A DNA stretch of 64,000 nucleotides from Bromus sterilis (GCA_950022295.1 OX465601.1:116951501-117015500), one strand, 5' to 3'; positions 46,266-58,911 are shown, numbered from the stretch's first letter. Notes: generated from the sequence alone by a model not told the origin. Translations and numbers: made by a program.

Positions 46266-46270
46266 AGGTT

Positions 46271-48745
46271 CTAGCAAGTAGAACTTGTGCCAATCATTAT
46301 ACATAAGTGATGTACTAAATGGGCACGTGAGTTATCATTAAAGACTTCATATGATTAATTGAAAGTTGTATTCAATTGAGATCATAAAACTGAGATTCAG
46401 GAATCACAATGAGAAGTGAGAATACAAGGATACAAATCACTACGCTGTGATTCGAGTGATATGTATTAATATTGACATAATGGGAGACTTGTGGAAGTTG
46501 TACCACAAACTACGATGGAAGTTGAAAGTGCTAGACTACTTAAACCATTCGTAGTCATATTAAACCATAGTGTGGTCTAAACGTTCTTTCCCCTAGCACT
46601 ATAGTTATTGTCGAATAAGGTTGTTTAATTCATTAAGTTAAAACACCCACTTCATGAATAGGAAACCATCCTGAATCTAACGAGACATGATAGCTCCATA
46701 ACTAATGGTGTTATAAGGTTTCTTAAAAGAAAGAATTTCTTTGTAATAAAACTACAAGCAATTGAAATTACATATTCTCCCCGAATAGAAAAATTGTGTA
46801 TTGCTTGATTGGTAATGCGAGAAGAAGTCTCTCGACATGGATCCAATGGGAGATAATGGAAATTTTGACCGGGGTATTGGACCTTGCCTTCAGAATATCA
46901 GAGTATTGCAACGGAAGCATGTTCCGCTGTAATGACACTGTATAAGGAAGGATATGCCAAAGATGATTGATCTTGGTATATGAGTTGAAGCCATTGTTGA
47001 ATTTAGAAGGTTGTCATGAATACGTTCTGTACAGAACAATAATCATGAGTCTTCTTAATAAAACAATAAAGAATAACATTGCTTGAAGACACAAAGGAAT
47101 GATGGTAGCCTAGAACACGAGGAGAAATGAAATAATATTGAGTTACATATAGGATGGCTCACGTCCCGTGAAATAAATCGGTTATTTCATATTCTCGACA
47201 AACTGGAGAGTTATTGAGAATAATGTAATGGGCATAAGGCATTATTTGGTTATGACCAAAGTTCAATGGTGATTGACTACGGAAACGTAGGAATGCTTTA
47301 ATCAATAAAATATTTCATTTACACTACGATGGACCATAGTCTGAAATTGCATCTCAGTCAAATTTGGGATTTGAAAGAGAATTGCAATGGGCATGACGAA
47401 GGTTATTTCGTTAAAAGGATGGACTATAGTACCTCAAGACAGGAACCCTCAACCTTGATTTGATCAAGTGATTTTGTGATGACCAAAAATATTGAGTGGG
47501 CCTGCAGTTTCATGAAACTGAGTGGGAGCTTTGAAGACTTCCCGAAAACTTGGAATGCAGAGGGCATTTTCTGAGTGGGAGCTTTGGAAGCATTGTCATT
47601 ATGTGAGACATAGTGAACAATAAAATGACTTGATGAAAGCTGAACCACAAATATATGAGTATATGATGGATATATTTGAGTGGGAGCATGATCATTGTCT
47701 CAAACATATATGCATTGATATGTGTGAAGAATGATCTCATATGTATATATATGGAGATGCATTGATTGTGTATATAGAGAATCGTCTTATATACATATGT
47801 GCATTATGATATATATAGAGCATAAGGCAAATAAAATACAAGATTGCAAGCATCTTCTTTTATGTGAAATACCAACACATTACACGTCGAAATCTATATG
47901 AGTAGATTAAGATACGGATAATGAAACGAAGTGAAGGTTGGAATAATCTTCTAAGACAAGAAACATGTTCTTGTGGCTAGAAATTATATAATGGATGAAA
48001 TCCAAATATCACAAGCAATGTCTTGATGGAAGAATAGAGATGCACCATGTACTGGACATGTGATCTTATATGTTCTTCACATATGATTCTACCATATAAC
48101 ATGCATTGTGAATCCAACAACAGAATGACTGAAAAGTTCTTGGAAGAAGAACATATTCCGATGTGCTTTAGGAGTAAAACACAGAATCTGAATAAAGTCC
48201 ATGCATTCAGTATATGAGGAATACTGAGGACTATTCTCTAAAATATAGAAAGGATAATAGACTTGAATGTAATGCAAGATTACAATTGCAAGCCATATTA
48301 TGGGTCTATATGGAATTAGAGACATCACCAAAGACATGAAAGAAATGTGAGCAAAATTCACGGTACTACAAACATAATACTACTTAAGAAAGTAGACATA
48401 TGGATAAAAGTTTAGCGTTAGAAGTATTGGACTTCTGGTTGAGTGTATTTCCCAGTATATATGACTATGGATGAGTCTTCTAAATACTGAACCAAGAGAT
48501 CATTGGAGGATACTGTGAAATAATAGTCTCACTCTCCCGCGAAACTTATATCCAACCATTATATGATAATGAGTGGTATGTCAAAAGAGTTTTGACCTAT
48601 ACCAGTTGAAAAGGAAACATACGAATCTGAATTGGTGCAGTTCGTTGACGAAACCTCTTCCATGAGCATGCATGATCAATGAAAACTTATGTGATAAGAT
48701 GATTATGATCGGAAAAATGCGGCTAGATTATTAGCACTCTAGTGC
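46271..48745 (+). other. Non-coding interior of the young copia element
   Basis: About 2.5 kb, AT-rich, with no frame over 100 codons. The sequence GAGTGGGAGC recurs at about 47519, 47573 and 47679, a word also found near copia polypurine tracts. It probably derives from pol sequence eroded beyond recognition, or replaced. Confidence 0.55.
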
Positions 48746-48756
48746 AAGTGGAAGAC
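48746..48756 (+). promoter_or_regulatory. Polypurine tract of the young copia element
   Basis: AAGTGGAAGAC directly before the 3' LTR, a normal copia plus-strand primer site. Confidence 0.85.
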
Positions 48757-50521
48757 TGTTGGATATATGCTCTAGAGGCAAATAATATATGATTATTCCA
48801 ATATATCTAAGCAAGTTCATAACCAGTTTCATACCATGCTAGAACTGTGTCAGTGAAACAATGATGCAGGTGTGGTATAGAAACCCCGAGAGTTCCTAGT
48901 TAGCCTCTACGTCGATAACTAGTTCATGGTCAACATGATGGTCGTGGTTTCGCGATCATGGAAAATTAAGTCTCTTGACTATGAGTTCACCTCACTGATT
49001 AAGTGAGGTGATGAACATTACCCAAAGTAAGCATTACAGCATGATCAAATCATATGAAGGTTCAGTGTTGTAGTTACAGAACGTGGTAGATCGTTCCTTT
49101 GACCGTGAGTACGTGCATAATTTCTATCTTCCCGGATGATTTGACTTACATCCCACCACCTGACTGAAATATGCGGGTCATAACGGTTGTATCTTGGGTA
49201 TTCCGTGGAGATATGTTGAGGAGTATTGTTTACAAGAGCGGGATTTGTCAATCCATATGATGAATAGATACTCGGGGCCCACTCGGTGAGATTCCATCCA
49301 TAAAGTTGCGCAACGTGTGACTAGGTCACGGGGATGAATATCACGGGAACGAGTGAATAAGGATTTGTTCAGAACGAGGTTCAACCAGACATAGGATGTC
49401 ATTGATCGAATCTCGGAACAATCCAGTATCGCTGACAAAGGGAATGCTATACGACGTAAGGTCCAATCGGTGTTGATATCCAGAATGCACAGGGGTCATT
49501 ATGGGCATCCAGGTCCCGCTGATGATCATTGACCGTAGCCTCATCTCGGTCATGACTGGAGTGTTCTCGGACCGTAAGGTAACACACTTAAGGGCTCGAT
49601 GAAATCGGAGACCTTTTCGAAACTATCGGAGTTACCGGAGAATAAGAGAGAACTCCGAAATCGGTTCAGAGGGGAGACGGAAAAGTTCCGTGGTTTCAAA
49701 TTGTTTGGAAAGTTATTTAGATATGTTTTATTATTTAATTAATGAATTAAATATTAAAATATAATTTAAATAATTAATGGAATAATATTCTTTTTTGAGT
49801 TTTGTTTTTTCTTTAAGAAAGAAGAAAGAAAAAAAAGAAAAAAGAAAAAAAAAGGTGGAGAGGCTTGGGTGCCATGGGCTTGGCCCATGTGCCACTTGGC
49901 CACTTGGCCTTGTGCACACGCACGGCCATGCACATGCATGCATGCGGCCGGCCAAGGCACAAGGGGTGGCGTGGTATTAGTACCACCCCGCCTAGCTAAG
50001 TGCCCGCGCACCCCGTTTGCCCCTATATATAGATGTGGTGGGTAGCCTTTTTTCAAAACAGAAAATTCCAGAAAAATACAGATAAATTCTGTAGATCTCT
50101 CTCTCCCTATTTCTCCCTCCTATGAGCGGACTCTCCTTGTTTGGAGTCTGCACTGGGTTGGGGATGTCTCCACTATACGCACGCCGTCGTGCTGCTGCAA
50201 CTCTGGTTCCGAAGGTCTGCTTCCGCCACCTTCGCTGGATCGGAGAACGGAGGTCGTCATCGAGTCTCGTATGTGTGCGAGTACTACGAGGTGCTACACG
50301 TGTGCCACTACACCCATCCGGGTGCTCAACACAGCCAGGGGGCTGTGAACCTTGATCGGCTACATCAACCACGTTTGCGGGAACGTTTCCCGCGCAACGG
50401 ACTACACCCCGAGGTATGTTATTTCCGCACTCCTTTCCGTTACGGTAAGACGGCTAGCTAGATCTTAGGTTATGGGAACGTTAGTTAGAAAAATTTGTGT
50501 TTTCTGCTGCGAACCCCAACA
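48757..50521 (+). repeat. 3' LTR of the young copia element
   Basis: 1765 bp, same length as the 5' LTR with about 26 substitutions and no indel visible by length. Confidence 0.96.
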
Positions 50522-50526
50522 GGAGT

Positions 50527-52583
50527 TCCTCGGTAACAACAGAATTTTCCTCGACCGAGGGATTAGTATCGTCAATGATAATAGGTTCATTTCCTTTTGA
50601 TTGCTTAGAAATAGACTCGGTTTTACTTTGTTCCAAACAAGTTAAGCAAGGAGAAACAAATTCATTTTTAGCTTCTGAGCCCTATTGAGCAATGAGAGTG
50701 AGATTGACATTTTCCAACTCTTCATGAGCCTCTCTCAGTTTCTCGAGAGCCATTTTCCTTTGAAGGAATTCGTAGGTCAGCTTCTCGTAGTCCACCGAGA
50801 GAAGATCATGCCGAGAGGAAAGTTCATCATAATTTTCCTTCAGAGCAGCATGCTCGTTTGTCAAAGTTTGACATTTCTGAATCTCATCGATCAACAAATT
50901 CTCAGATTTCTGAATAGTTTCACTCAGATAATCTAGTTCATCTTGTTGGATAGAAGAAATTTTAGCAAGTTTGGCATAGCTTATCCTAGAGTGACTTTCA
51001 TAGGCAGATCCATCAGAAGTATCGTAGGAATTCTTAGAAGAAGATACCTTTGCCTTGGCCATGAAGTAGTAAGCCGGAGTTTCATCTTCACTGCTTTGGT
51101 TTGAGAAGAATGAACACAATGTCTTGTTTGAAGCAAATGCTAGACCAGCAACACCATCAGACTCAGAACCAGAACCAGATCTTGAGTTTGATTCAGCTTC
51201 GGTCCCAAAGGCTTCATCTTCAGAGTTCATCTCTTTACCCAGATAGGCCTTGGCACGGTGAGAATTCTTGCGTCGAGAGGAATGAGATTTCGAAGAAGAA
51301 CTCTCTCGATTCTTGTGATACTTCTTCTTCTTGTCATCATCAGAATCGTCTTTCTTGTCTTTTCTGGACCTTGAATCATATCTCTTTGACTCATAGTTTT
51401 TTCTTGATCGGTGCGACTTGCTTGATGAGTTGTTGTGTGAATGCTTGGATCTATGTTCAATTTCCCAGAGAGGACAATCATCGATGAAGTGACCAGGCTT
51501 CTTGCACTTGTAGCAACAATTTTCCTTCGCCGAAGAGTTTCTGGATGATGATCGATGTTGTGATGAATTGCTTCAATGTCTGGAAGAGTAACTTTTCTTC
51601 GGTGAAGAGAAAATCCTTTTCTGGATGTGGTTGAACTGTTTCATTATCAGTGCCAGATCTTTACCAATATTCTCGGGGTCATCTGAGGCACCTCCAGAGT
51701 CAGAACTAACTTCGGGAGAGGAGTGACGTGAAGCTTTGACCTTGAGAGCATGATTTTTCCTTCGAGATCCATTCATATCACGTTTTTCTTCTTCTTCCAT
51801 TTCAAAGGTGGTAAGTCTCTCGAGAATATCAGCGGCAACAAGGTTTCTGAAATCAGTCCTTTCTTTGATCATCAACACGATGTGATCGAAGGAATCATCA
51901 AGAGAACGAAGCAAAGTTCTAACAATCATGTGACTGGTAATATCTTCAGCACCGAGGGAAATCGGCTCATTTGATAAAGTGGTGAGTTTGATGTAGATGG
52001 AGTTAACCTTTTCTCCCTCGTGTCGCTTCAACCGATAGAATTTTCTTCGGAGGGTATCAATACAAGCATCTTTCTGAGTAGAGACACCTTCACCAATCTT
52101 CTCGAGATAGTCCCAGACACCTTTGGCGTAGGGATATTCTTCACCTCATGATATTTTTCTTGATTCAGGTGATTTGTGATGAATACCCAAACTTCATAAT
52201 CAAGAGCCATGTTCTTCGCCTCAGCAGGAGTGATAGCTTTTTCATCCTTAACTTGAACTCCATTCTTGACAATTTCCCAAGCAGCAGAGTTGATGGCAAT
52301 GATGTTCCTCTTCATTTTGTCCTTCCAGTAAGGATAGTCCTTCCCATTGTAAATAGGAATCGGTTCGCCCGAGCGAACACCTTCCCATTGTAAATAGGAA
52401 TCGGTTCGCCTCAGCGGGAGTGATAGCTTTTTCATCCTTAACTTGAACTCCATTCTTGACAATTTCCCAAGCAGCAGAGTTGATGGCAATGTTGTTCCTC
52501 TTCATTTTGTCCTTCTAGTAAGGGTAGTACTTCCCATTGTAAACAGGAATCTGTTCGCCCGAGCGAACAACTACAAACGACAT
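50527..52583 (-). pseudogene. Gag of the SIRE/Maximus-like element
   Basis: The probable start is the ATG at 52583 (MSFVVVRSGEQIP). It contains YPYWKDKMKRNI, a gag retrotransposon domain (KRHEGEKVNSIYIKLTTLSN), a CCHC zinc knuckle CYKCKKPGHFIDDC (51474-51515), a basic region rich in S, R and K, and a coiled-coil-like acidic part (51230-50682) ending in a stop at 50682. A 190-bp tandem duplication at the start, a TGG-to-TAG change and frameshifts break it. The remainder of gag continues at 38503. Confidence 0.87.
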
Positions 52584-52596
52584 TCTTGACAACACT
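52217..52596 (-). repeat. 190-bp tandem duplication in the gag start region
   Basis: The word CGCCCGAGCGAAC is at 52366 and 52556, and CGCCTCAGC(A/G)GGAGTGATAG at 52217 and 52407, both 190 bp apart. Copies are nearly identical over most of the unit. The duplication repeats the codons for YPYWKDKMKRN and following residues and shifts the frame at the junction. Confidence 0.88.
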
Positions 52597-52634
52597 CCAG
52601 GTGGTTAGACCAAAATACGTAGAGCGTAGGGAGT

Positions 52635-52647
52635 GCATTGATACCAA
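52635..52647 (-). promoter_or_regulatory. Primer-binding site of the SIRE/Maximus-like element
   Basis: TTGGTATCAATGC on the minus strand, immediately after the CA end of the 5' LTR and one spacer base. It matches the tRNA-Met site for its first eight bases. Confidence 0.82.
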
Positions 52648-52648
52648 T

Positions 52649-53913
52649 TGAAAGCTCAAGAATGATCAGAGGGGGAGGGGGTGAATGATCAATTCTAAAA
52701 ATTCTACAAAACTTAGAAGGAAATCATGCAAACAGAGAAGGACAGAAGTAATCTCGAGGGAATTGTAATATCGAAGGACATGTCTAAGTTGAAAGAATGG
52801 GGACGAGGGGAAACATCGAAGGCAAACAGGCAATATAGTAAATACAGAATGTAAGTGCGAGTAAGAAAACGAGCTTGACACTGCGATGTTTGGTAAACCA
52901 GTTCACACTCTGCAAAGTGCTACGTCTGGTTTGAGGGACTGGTGATTGAACACCTGGAGCAAAACTCTCTCTGTCCTATTCTCCACCGCAACAAACTCCT
53001 CGAGCTTGTCCAGTTCTTACTCGAGGTAGATGATTCAGGACATCTTCAAAACCTTTACAGACTTCCTTCAGAAGTTACAATTACTCTTCGACTGCTTGAC
53101 AGGCGACGCCTAACCGTCTAGGAGACTTGCAGATCTCCAAGATAAAAAAGATCGGCTAATATCAACCGAAGTCTCAGTGAATATCTCAACTCAGTTTGGA
53201 CTTGGGTTTGGTTTTCTCTTGAAATCTTTCTCGGGATGCTCATAGCTCTTCTGTCTCAGAATATTCAGTGGAGCAGCCAACCGCAAATGGCGGGTAGGTG
53301 CGAGGTATTTATAGGTGGAGATCCCCATGGTGAAATGACTAAAGTGACCCGATGCAACCGCTTGACGCGTGTCCACAACGGTCGGATTTTCAATCACTGC
53401 GCAACTTTTCTTGCGGAGCAAGTAAGTTGACTTACCGAACGAGTTCTCTCTCGAAGACACCAAGTGTGATGACTTTGCCTTCGAGCTACTCGACTCGGTA
53501 AGATTTCTCTTGGCAGGCTATCCTTGGGTTTTAGGTTGAGCAGAGAAAATTCACTTCAACTAAGATTTCAACTAGCAAACCCCTCTTGATAGTACGATTT
53601 TTCCAACGACTCAAGAAAATAAAAGAGAAACAATAAAAAATACTAAGTCCTCATCCAGCTTGAGCTTTCTCCTCGCTGCGCTTTTGCTCGGGAGCATCTT
53701 CTTTCTTGACGACAATTTTATGGGTCATCTTCCTTCAAAGGCTTCGGTATAGGACTGCAGCTATGCTACAGTGAGTTGTCCTTCGAGCTTCTCCGTGCAA
53801 ACTCCATTCTTCAGGAACCTAAGTATCTGTTTATACTCGAAAACGATATTAATTCCTATATTGCTTTCTCCAACAATCTCCAAAACCTTTGGGGGGCAAA
53901 ACTTGCTCTTACA
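52649..53913 (-). repeat. 5' LTR of the SIRE/Maximus-like element
   Basis: 1265 bp, minus strand begins TGTAAGAGCAAG and ends CTTGAGCTTTCA. A TATA box CTATAAATACC lies at about 53304-53314 on the minus strand. Confidence 0.93.
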
Positions 53914-53918
53914 CCTTT

Positions 53919-54062
53919 GACGGCGCGGTGACGGGGAGCCACCGCCGATATACGGTATGAATTTCTGGGCAATGTACAGTAGGGTTTTCAGAGTAGCTTG
54001 ATGGAGAGTATGTTGATGTAGAGTAGGTTCGTTTATATGCTGAAAGTGATACTCAGAATTCT
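53919..54062 (+). other. MULE transposase leader, right of the copia insertion
   Basis: Continues 25823-26043. Short GC-rich stretch, then AT-rich sequence up to the transposase frame. No clear promoter motif. Confidence 0.5.
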
Positions 54063-57000
54063 ATGATGGATTTTTCTATGTTTGCATCTACTGGCAGTGG
54101 GTACTTGACAGTTGAGATAATCCATGATGGATTTTTCGCTGGTAGTGGGAATAATAGGTGCTACTTGGATGGGAAAAAAGTATATTATGATTACTGTCAC
54201 TTTGACTTAGCCTATTACAAAATATTTGTGGAGATTGTTGAGAACCTGGGATATGAGAAGGAGGGTAGGATTAATATGTATTGGTTGCCTCATGGTTGTC
54301 AAATGAATGAAGATGGAGCAGTACTACTGTCCAAAGATGCAAATATGGACAGGCTTTATATGATGGTGAAAACAGGGTACAAAAATCATATGATTTTCCT
54401 TGATCATTTGGACAACCACATTTCAGGAGGAGGAGCAGAGTAGGATGATGTTGTTGCTAATCTAGTAGCTAATTTACCTCCAGTAACCAGTCCTAGAAAG
54501 ATGAAAGCAATGAAAACTGAGGTTGCAGGACAAAGTATGAGCTGTATGAGCATGGTTTCTATAACTTGCATTGATGTTGATGAGAGCAATGAAATTGAGA
54601 GCAAGAGCAAGGAAATTGAGAGAAATAGATTGTTGCAGAGGCATGACGAATATCATGTGAAGTTGAGAGCTATAAAACAAAAGTCAGATGATGAGGGGTG
54701 TAGTGATACTGATTCTTCAGATAGTGATTACAAACCTGATGATTTGGTGGATAGTGACTATGACCTGGAGGATGGTGATCATGACTTGTTGCAAGAACAA
54801 TAGGAGCCTATGGCAGACAAGAAAGGCAAGAGAGCTATTGAAGATGCCAACCCTGAAGATGATATATTAGAAGCTCCAGAGTATGAGGAATATGATATGG
54901 AATTAAACTTCAAACATTTACAGCAGCAGAAATGCATAATCCCAAGTTCCATGCTGGACAGTTGTTCTCATCAGTGGAGCTTTTGAGGAAGTCCATTAGA
55001 GAGTATAGTTGCAAGGAGAGGGTGAATATAAAATTTCCAAAGAATGATAAAATCAGGCTTGCTGCAAAGTGTGAGAAGGATTGCCCCTAGTATCTATATG
55101 CTTCTTGGGACAATAGGACAAATGCAATAATGGTGAAAACATTTAATGGACAGTACAATTGTGAGAAGAAATGCCAAGTTACAACATTCACTGCTAGTTA
55201 CATAGCTAACAAATATGTGGACAAAATTATAATTTGTGAGAAGTTAACATTGAAGGGATTAGCAGCTTTTGTCCAAGAGGATTGTAACATGACCATTAAG
55301 AGGGGAAAACTTCAGAGAGCTAGGAAGATGGCTTTTGATATTATCTATGGTGATGAGATTGCACAATATAATATGTCGTGGGACTATGCAAATGAGCTGA
55401 GGAGATCAAATCTTGGGGTACTTTTTTTGTTGAACTTTCTGATGAAGGGCAGTTCCAGAAATGCTACTTCTCATTTGATGCTTGCAAGAGAGGTTTTTTG
55501 GCTGCATGTAGGCCAATAGTATTTCTAGATGGATGTCACTTGAAGACCCAGTATGGAGGTGTGCTGTTAAGTGATGTAGGAATGGATCCAAATGACTGTA
55601 TATTTCCAGTGGCTCATGCAGTGGTGCAGTGTGAGGACACAAAAGCTTGGAGGTGGTTTCTGACAGCACTGAAAAAGGATTTAGGGATTCATAACACACA
55701 GTTGTGGACAATCATGTCTGATAAACAAAAGGTAAGTAAGCATTGTCCAATCTTAATTGTTTGACAATCATGTCTGACAAATAATTTGTGTAATTTTTCA
55801 GAGAAATCTAATAACTAATCTTATTGCTTACTTCCAGGGTTTAATTAAGGCTGTCAGAGAATTGTTTAGTGCTTCACCACATAGATTTTGTGTCAGACAT
55901 TTGTGGCAGAATTTCAACAAAAACTTTAAAGGGGAGGCCTTGAAGAACCAACTATGGAAATGTGCTAGAAGTACTACTGAGGGCAGGTTCAGGCAAAACA
56001 TGAACCAAATGTTAGTTCTTAGCAAAGAAGCTCATGATTGGCTAGAAGAGTTGGCACCTCATACCTGGTTAGGGCCTACCAGAATGATTTCCCTAAGTGT
56101 GATGTCTTGTTGAATAACAATTGTGAGGTCTTCAACAGATACATATTGGAAGCAAGGGAAATGCCCCTGATAAGCATGTTCCAAAGGATTAAGGGCCAGA
56201 ATATGGGAAGAAATTATGGAAAACAACAAGAGCCATTGAAGTGGACTGGTACTATATGTCCCAAGATAAGAAAGAAATTGGAAAAAAGTGTGGAATTTGC
56301 TAGAAGTTTCCATGTTGCACCTGCTGGGAAATGAATGTTTGTTGTGAGTGACAGAGGTGTAGATTTTAGTGTTGACACTAAACTGGAGAAGTGTAGTTGC
56401 AGAAGATGGGACCTATTAGGTATCCCATGTTCTCATGTTGTAGTTGCTTTAAGGTATGATAAAATCCCCCCAGAATCAAGGGTGAATTCTTGTTATTCCA
56501 TTGAGACATACTGCAAGGCATATAAGCACATTATAATGCCTTGCAAAGATGTAAGTGAGTGGCAAAAAATGCATGTAAGGAAAATAATTCCACCACCAAT
56601 TCAGAGGAAGAAAGGAAGAAGAGCTAAAAATAGGAGGAAACAACCAGAAGAGAAACAGGGAAAGAGAGGTGTGCAAATCAACCGGAAATGAGCAGTCATT
56701 CACTGTGGGTACTGTGGTGCTCCAGGTCACAACATAAATGGCATGTGGACTGGAAATTAGGATTGTTACCAAAGAAACATGCACAATGAAATAAAGTGAG
56801 AGCAGAGCCAGATATTTACTCATCTGAAGATGAAGCAGAACGTGGTCTCACTCAGGAAATAAACATGCAAACAGAGGGCATTATTCAACATGACCCACCA
56901 GTATATGAGCCAGAGATCATTGCCTCATTAACACATGAAGTAAGTAATTTTTGTATTTGTAAGATTTAATCATTGTGTTGTCTCAACCTGACCCTGTTTG

Positions 57001-57840
57001 CTATTGCAGAGAGAAGAAAAACAAAGACAAAATGTAGTGCAAGGTCCACTACCAGAAAATGCTTTCGTTATGCAGTAATAACAATCCCTACCACCTATGC
57101 AGCTAACTACTACAATAATCAAGGGAGATGTTCATAGAAAGAGAGAGGTTATTGCACTGGCTAAATTGAGAGCTGCAGCAGAGAGAAGAGAAATTGCAGA
57201 TCAAGAGAAGTATGATGCAGCATTAGCTAAAATTGAAATGGAGGAAGATAAAATTAGGTTAGATGCTGAAAAGAGGAAATTAGAACTTGAAGCAAAGAAA
57301 GTTGCTGCTGAAGAGAAAAACAAAGCAGCAATTGAAGCAAAGAAATTTGTTCCTGAAAAAAGGAGAATTGCTAGTGAGGAGAGGAAGAAGGCCCTAGAAG
57401 ATAAGCTTGCCTTGGCAGACAAAAGGAGAGCTGCAATTGAAGAGAAGAGAAAACTTGCAGACCTGGCAAAACAAGAAAAGGAGGTTGAGAAACAGAGGAT
57501 TGCTCAGGAGAAGAGAAGGTTAGCAAATACTTCATTCCAGTAGGAGGAAGCAATGTTTCTTATAAATCAAGAAGATGAGCAAGAGAGACTGCAAGGTTTT
57601 CTGGAAACACATGAGAAACCAAGGCAAGAAGCTTGGGAACAGAAAACTCAGGAAATGGGGCAAACAAGAGCTCAACAGGACACACTAGAAAAGCAGAGGA
57701 TTGTGGCAGAGCTAGCTACTCAAGAAAGGATAGAGGAGGAGAGGTTTAAAGCAACTCAGGGTATAACTTTGAGGAGAAGTAGTGGCAACTCAAGTCATGC
57801 TACAACAACATTCAAGAAACCAAGGAGTGAGCACGTTTGA
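54063..57840 (+). pseudogene. MURA-type transposase gene of the MULE (degenerate)
   Basis: Regions in order: an N-terminal MULE domain (YYDYCHFDLAYYKIFVEIVE); an acidic stretch with DSSDSDYKPDD; the central region (FNGQYNCEKKCQV); the MULE transposase core (IVFLDGCHLKTQYGG, catalytic D, near 55515); a CSCRRWDLLGIPCSHVV SWIM zinc finger (about 56392-56445); a partial zinc knuckle HCGYCGAPGHN (56701-56740); and a long charged coiled-coil tail (57120-57840). Likely introns are at 55732-55837 (AAG|GTAAGT...CAG) and 56940-57009. In-frame stops near 54441, 54802, 55090, 56334 and 56691, with frameshifts near 54920, 55415 and 56070, disable it. The transposase would bind the terminal repeats and cut the element out. 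Confidence 0.9.
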
Positions 57841-58581
57841 TGAGCTCAGGGGAAAGTGAAATGACATATTTATGCTCTATAATATTTTGGTGGGTGTTAT
57901 GTAATAGTGCACTTCTAAACCTTATGTGTCACCGCTGAACCTTATGCGTCACTGCTGAACCTTATGTGTCACTGCTGAAACTTATATGTAATATTTCTAT
58001 GTTCATCTCTGTTCTTCTTGTGATCACTTTGGTTTTGGTTGGTGCTATGTAATAGTGGTATGTTCATCTCTGTTCTTGATGTGTCATTGCTGAAACAAAC
58101 ACTAACAGAAACAAAACATAGTTAACTGCATCTGCAACTGGATACATGTGATCATTGAAATGATCACTTCATTACACAAACATAACTGGGCATGTTACTT
58201 CACAACACACTACAGAACACTAACACTACAGAACACAGTATAGAACAAGAACAGACCTGGGGCTAACACTAACACTAACAGACTTGGGAATAACTGTGAA
58301 ACTAACACTAACAGATCGGGGCATCATCTTCAGTCATCTTCAGAACAGACATGTGGCATCATCTTCAGTCATCGTCAGAGGAAATGTTGATTGGGGCCAC
58401 ATCCTCCTCCTCCTCCTCCTACTCGTCCTGGGTGGCCATGGCACAGCTATATTGCGCCGCGCGAGTGAATGAAGACAATGAAGCCAAACTGGCCCTGCGA
58501 GTGATGGCATCTTCTTGAGATGTCTTCCAAGACGCCGCAAACACAGCTTCGTCAAGGTGCAACATTGCTCAGCCTGATAAG
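57841..58581. repeat. Short tandem repeats and spacer after the transposase gene
   Basis: CTGAACCTTATGTGTCAC is repeated at about 57918-57985 with four diverged copies. An AACACTAACA run lies at 58215-58315, and a GGCATCATCTTCAGTCATC repeat at 58320-58372. No gene seen on either strand. Confidence 0.7.
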
Positions 58582-58911
58582 TCAAGACGGAGGCAGCAAC
58601 GGCCAGCGCAGGCAGCGCATGAACCACACTACTGGCGACAGGAAAGGGTCGTCAGAGTCGTCCGGCGGAGCGACATCTCGCTGCGCCTGATTTGCCTCGA
58701 ACGCAGCTTCATTGCTGGCGGCGTCGTCCTTGTTTTCTCGACGATTAGCCGAGAGCTCGGATGCGGTGGGGTAAATGCTGACGTCGGAGGAATCCAGCTT
58801 GTCGGAGCCGTCGAAGTCGTCATTGACCGCCACGGTTGCGGTCGCCACATCGCCTCGACTGATGGTGCGTCCTCCAGTGGACATCCAAGAGGTGAACAAC
58901 TTGCGCACCAT
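58582..58911 (-). CDS. Small acidic protein gene carried by the MULE, unknown function
   Basis: An uninterrupted frame of 109 codons starting MVRKLFTSWMSTGGRT. It is acidic and serine-rich in the middle (DDFDGSDKLDSSDVS) and ends in a hydrophobic stretch, with no domain I recognise. A TATA box sits 82-88 bp upstream of the ATG at an appropriate distance. It lies on the strand opposite the transposase, near the right terminal repeat, the place where captured genes and MURB-like genes occur in MULEs. Could be a fragment of a host gene. Confidence 0.5.
   Translation of the reverse strand: MVRKLFTSWMSTGGRTISRGDVATATVAVNDDFDGSDKLDSSDVSIYPTASELSANRRENKDDAASNEAAFEANQAQRDVAPPDDSDDPFLSPVVWFMRCLRWPLLPPS

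Larger units (their letters stand above)
38509..50521 (+). mobile_element. Young gag-only Ty1/copia element, nested
   Basis: Two 1765-bp LTRs (38509-40273 and 48757-50521) with TGTTGG...CCAACA ends and perfect GGAGT duplications (38504-38508 and 50522-50526). I count about 26 differences between the LTRs, near 1.5 percent. The primer site and polypurine tract are in place. Only gag is coded; protease, integrase and RT are absent, so it is non-autonomous. A 3.7 kb solo LTR is nested inside. The LTR start resembles the BARE/Angela start (TGTTGGATATATGCTCTAG against TGTTGGAAATATGCCCTAG). Confidence 0.95.
26044..53913 (-). mobile_element. SIRE/Maximus-like Ty1/copia retrotransposon with a third ORF
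   Basis: LTRs at 26044-27314 and 52649-53913 begin and end TG...CA and are flanked by perfect CCTTT duplications (26039-26043 and 53914-53918). On the minus strand the order is 5' LTR, primer site, gag with zinc knuckle, protease, integrase, reverse transcriptase, RNase H and a further gene of about 4 kb, then a polypurine tract and the 3' LTR. Integrase before RT defines copia, and an extra gene after RNase H defines the SIRE/Maximus lineage. Coding regions carry stops and frameshifts. Its LTRs differ clearly more than those of the nested copia element, so it is older. Confidence 0.92.
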
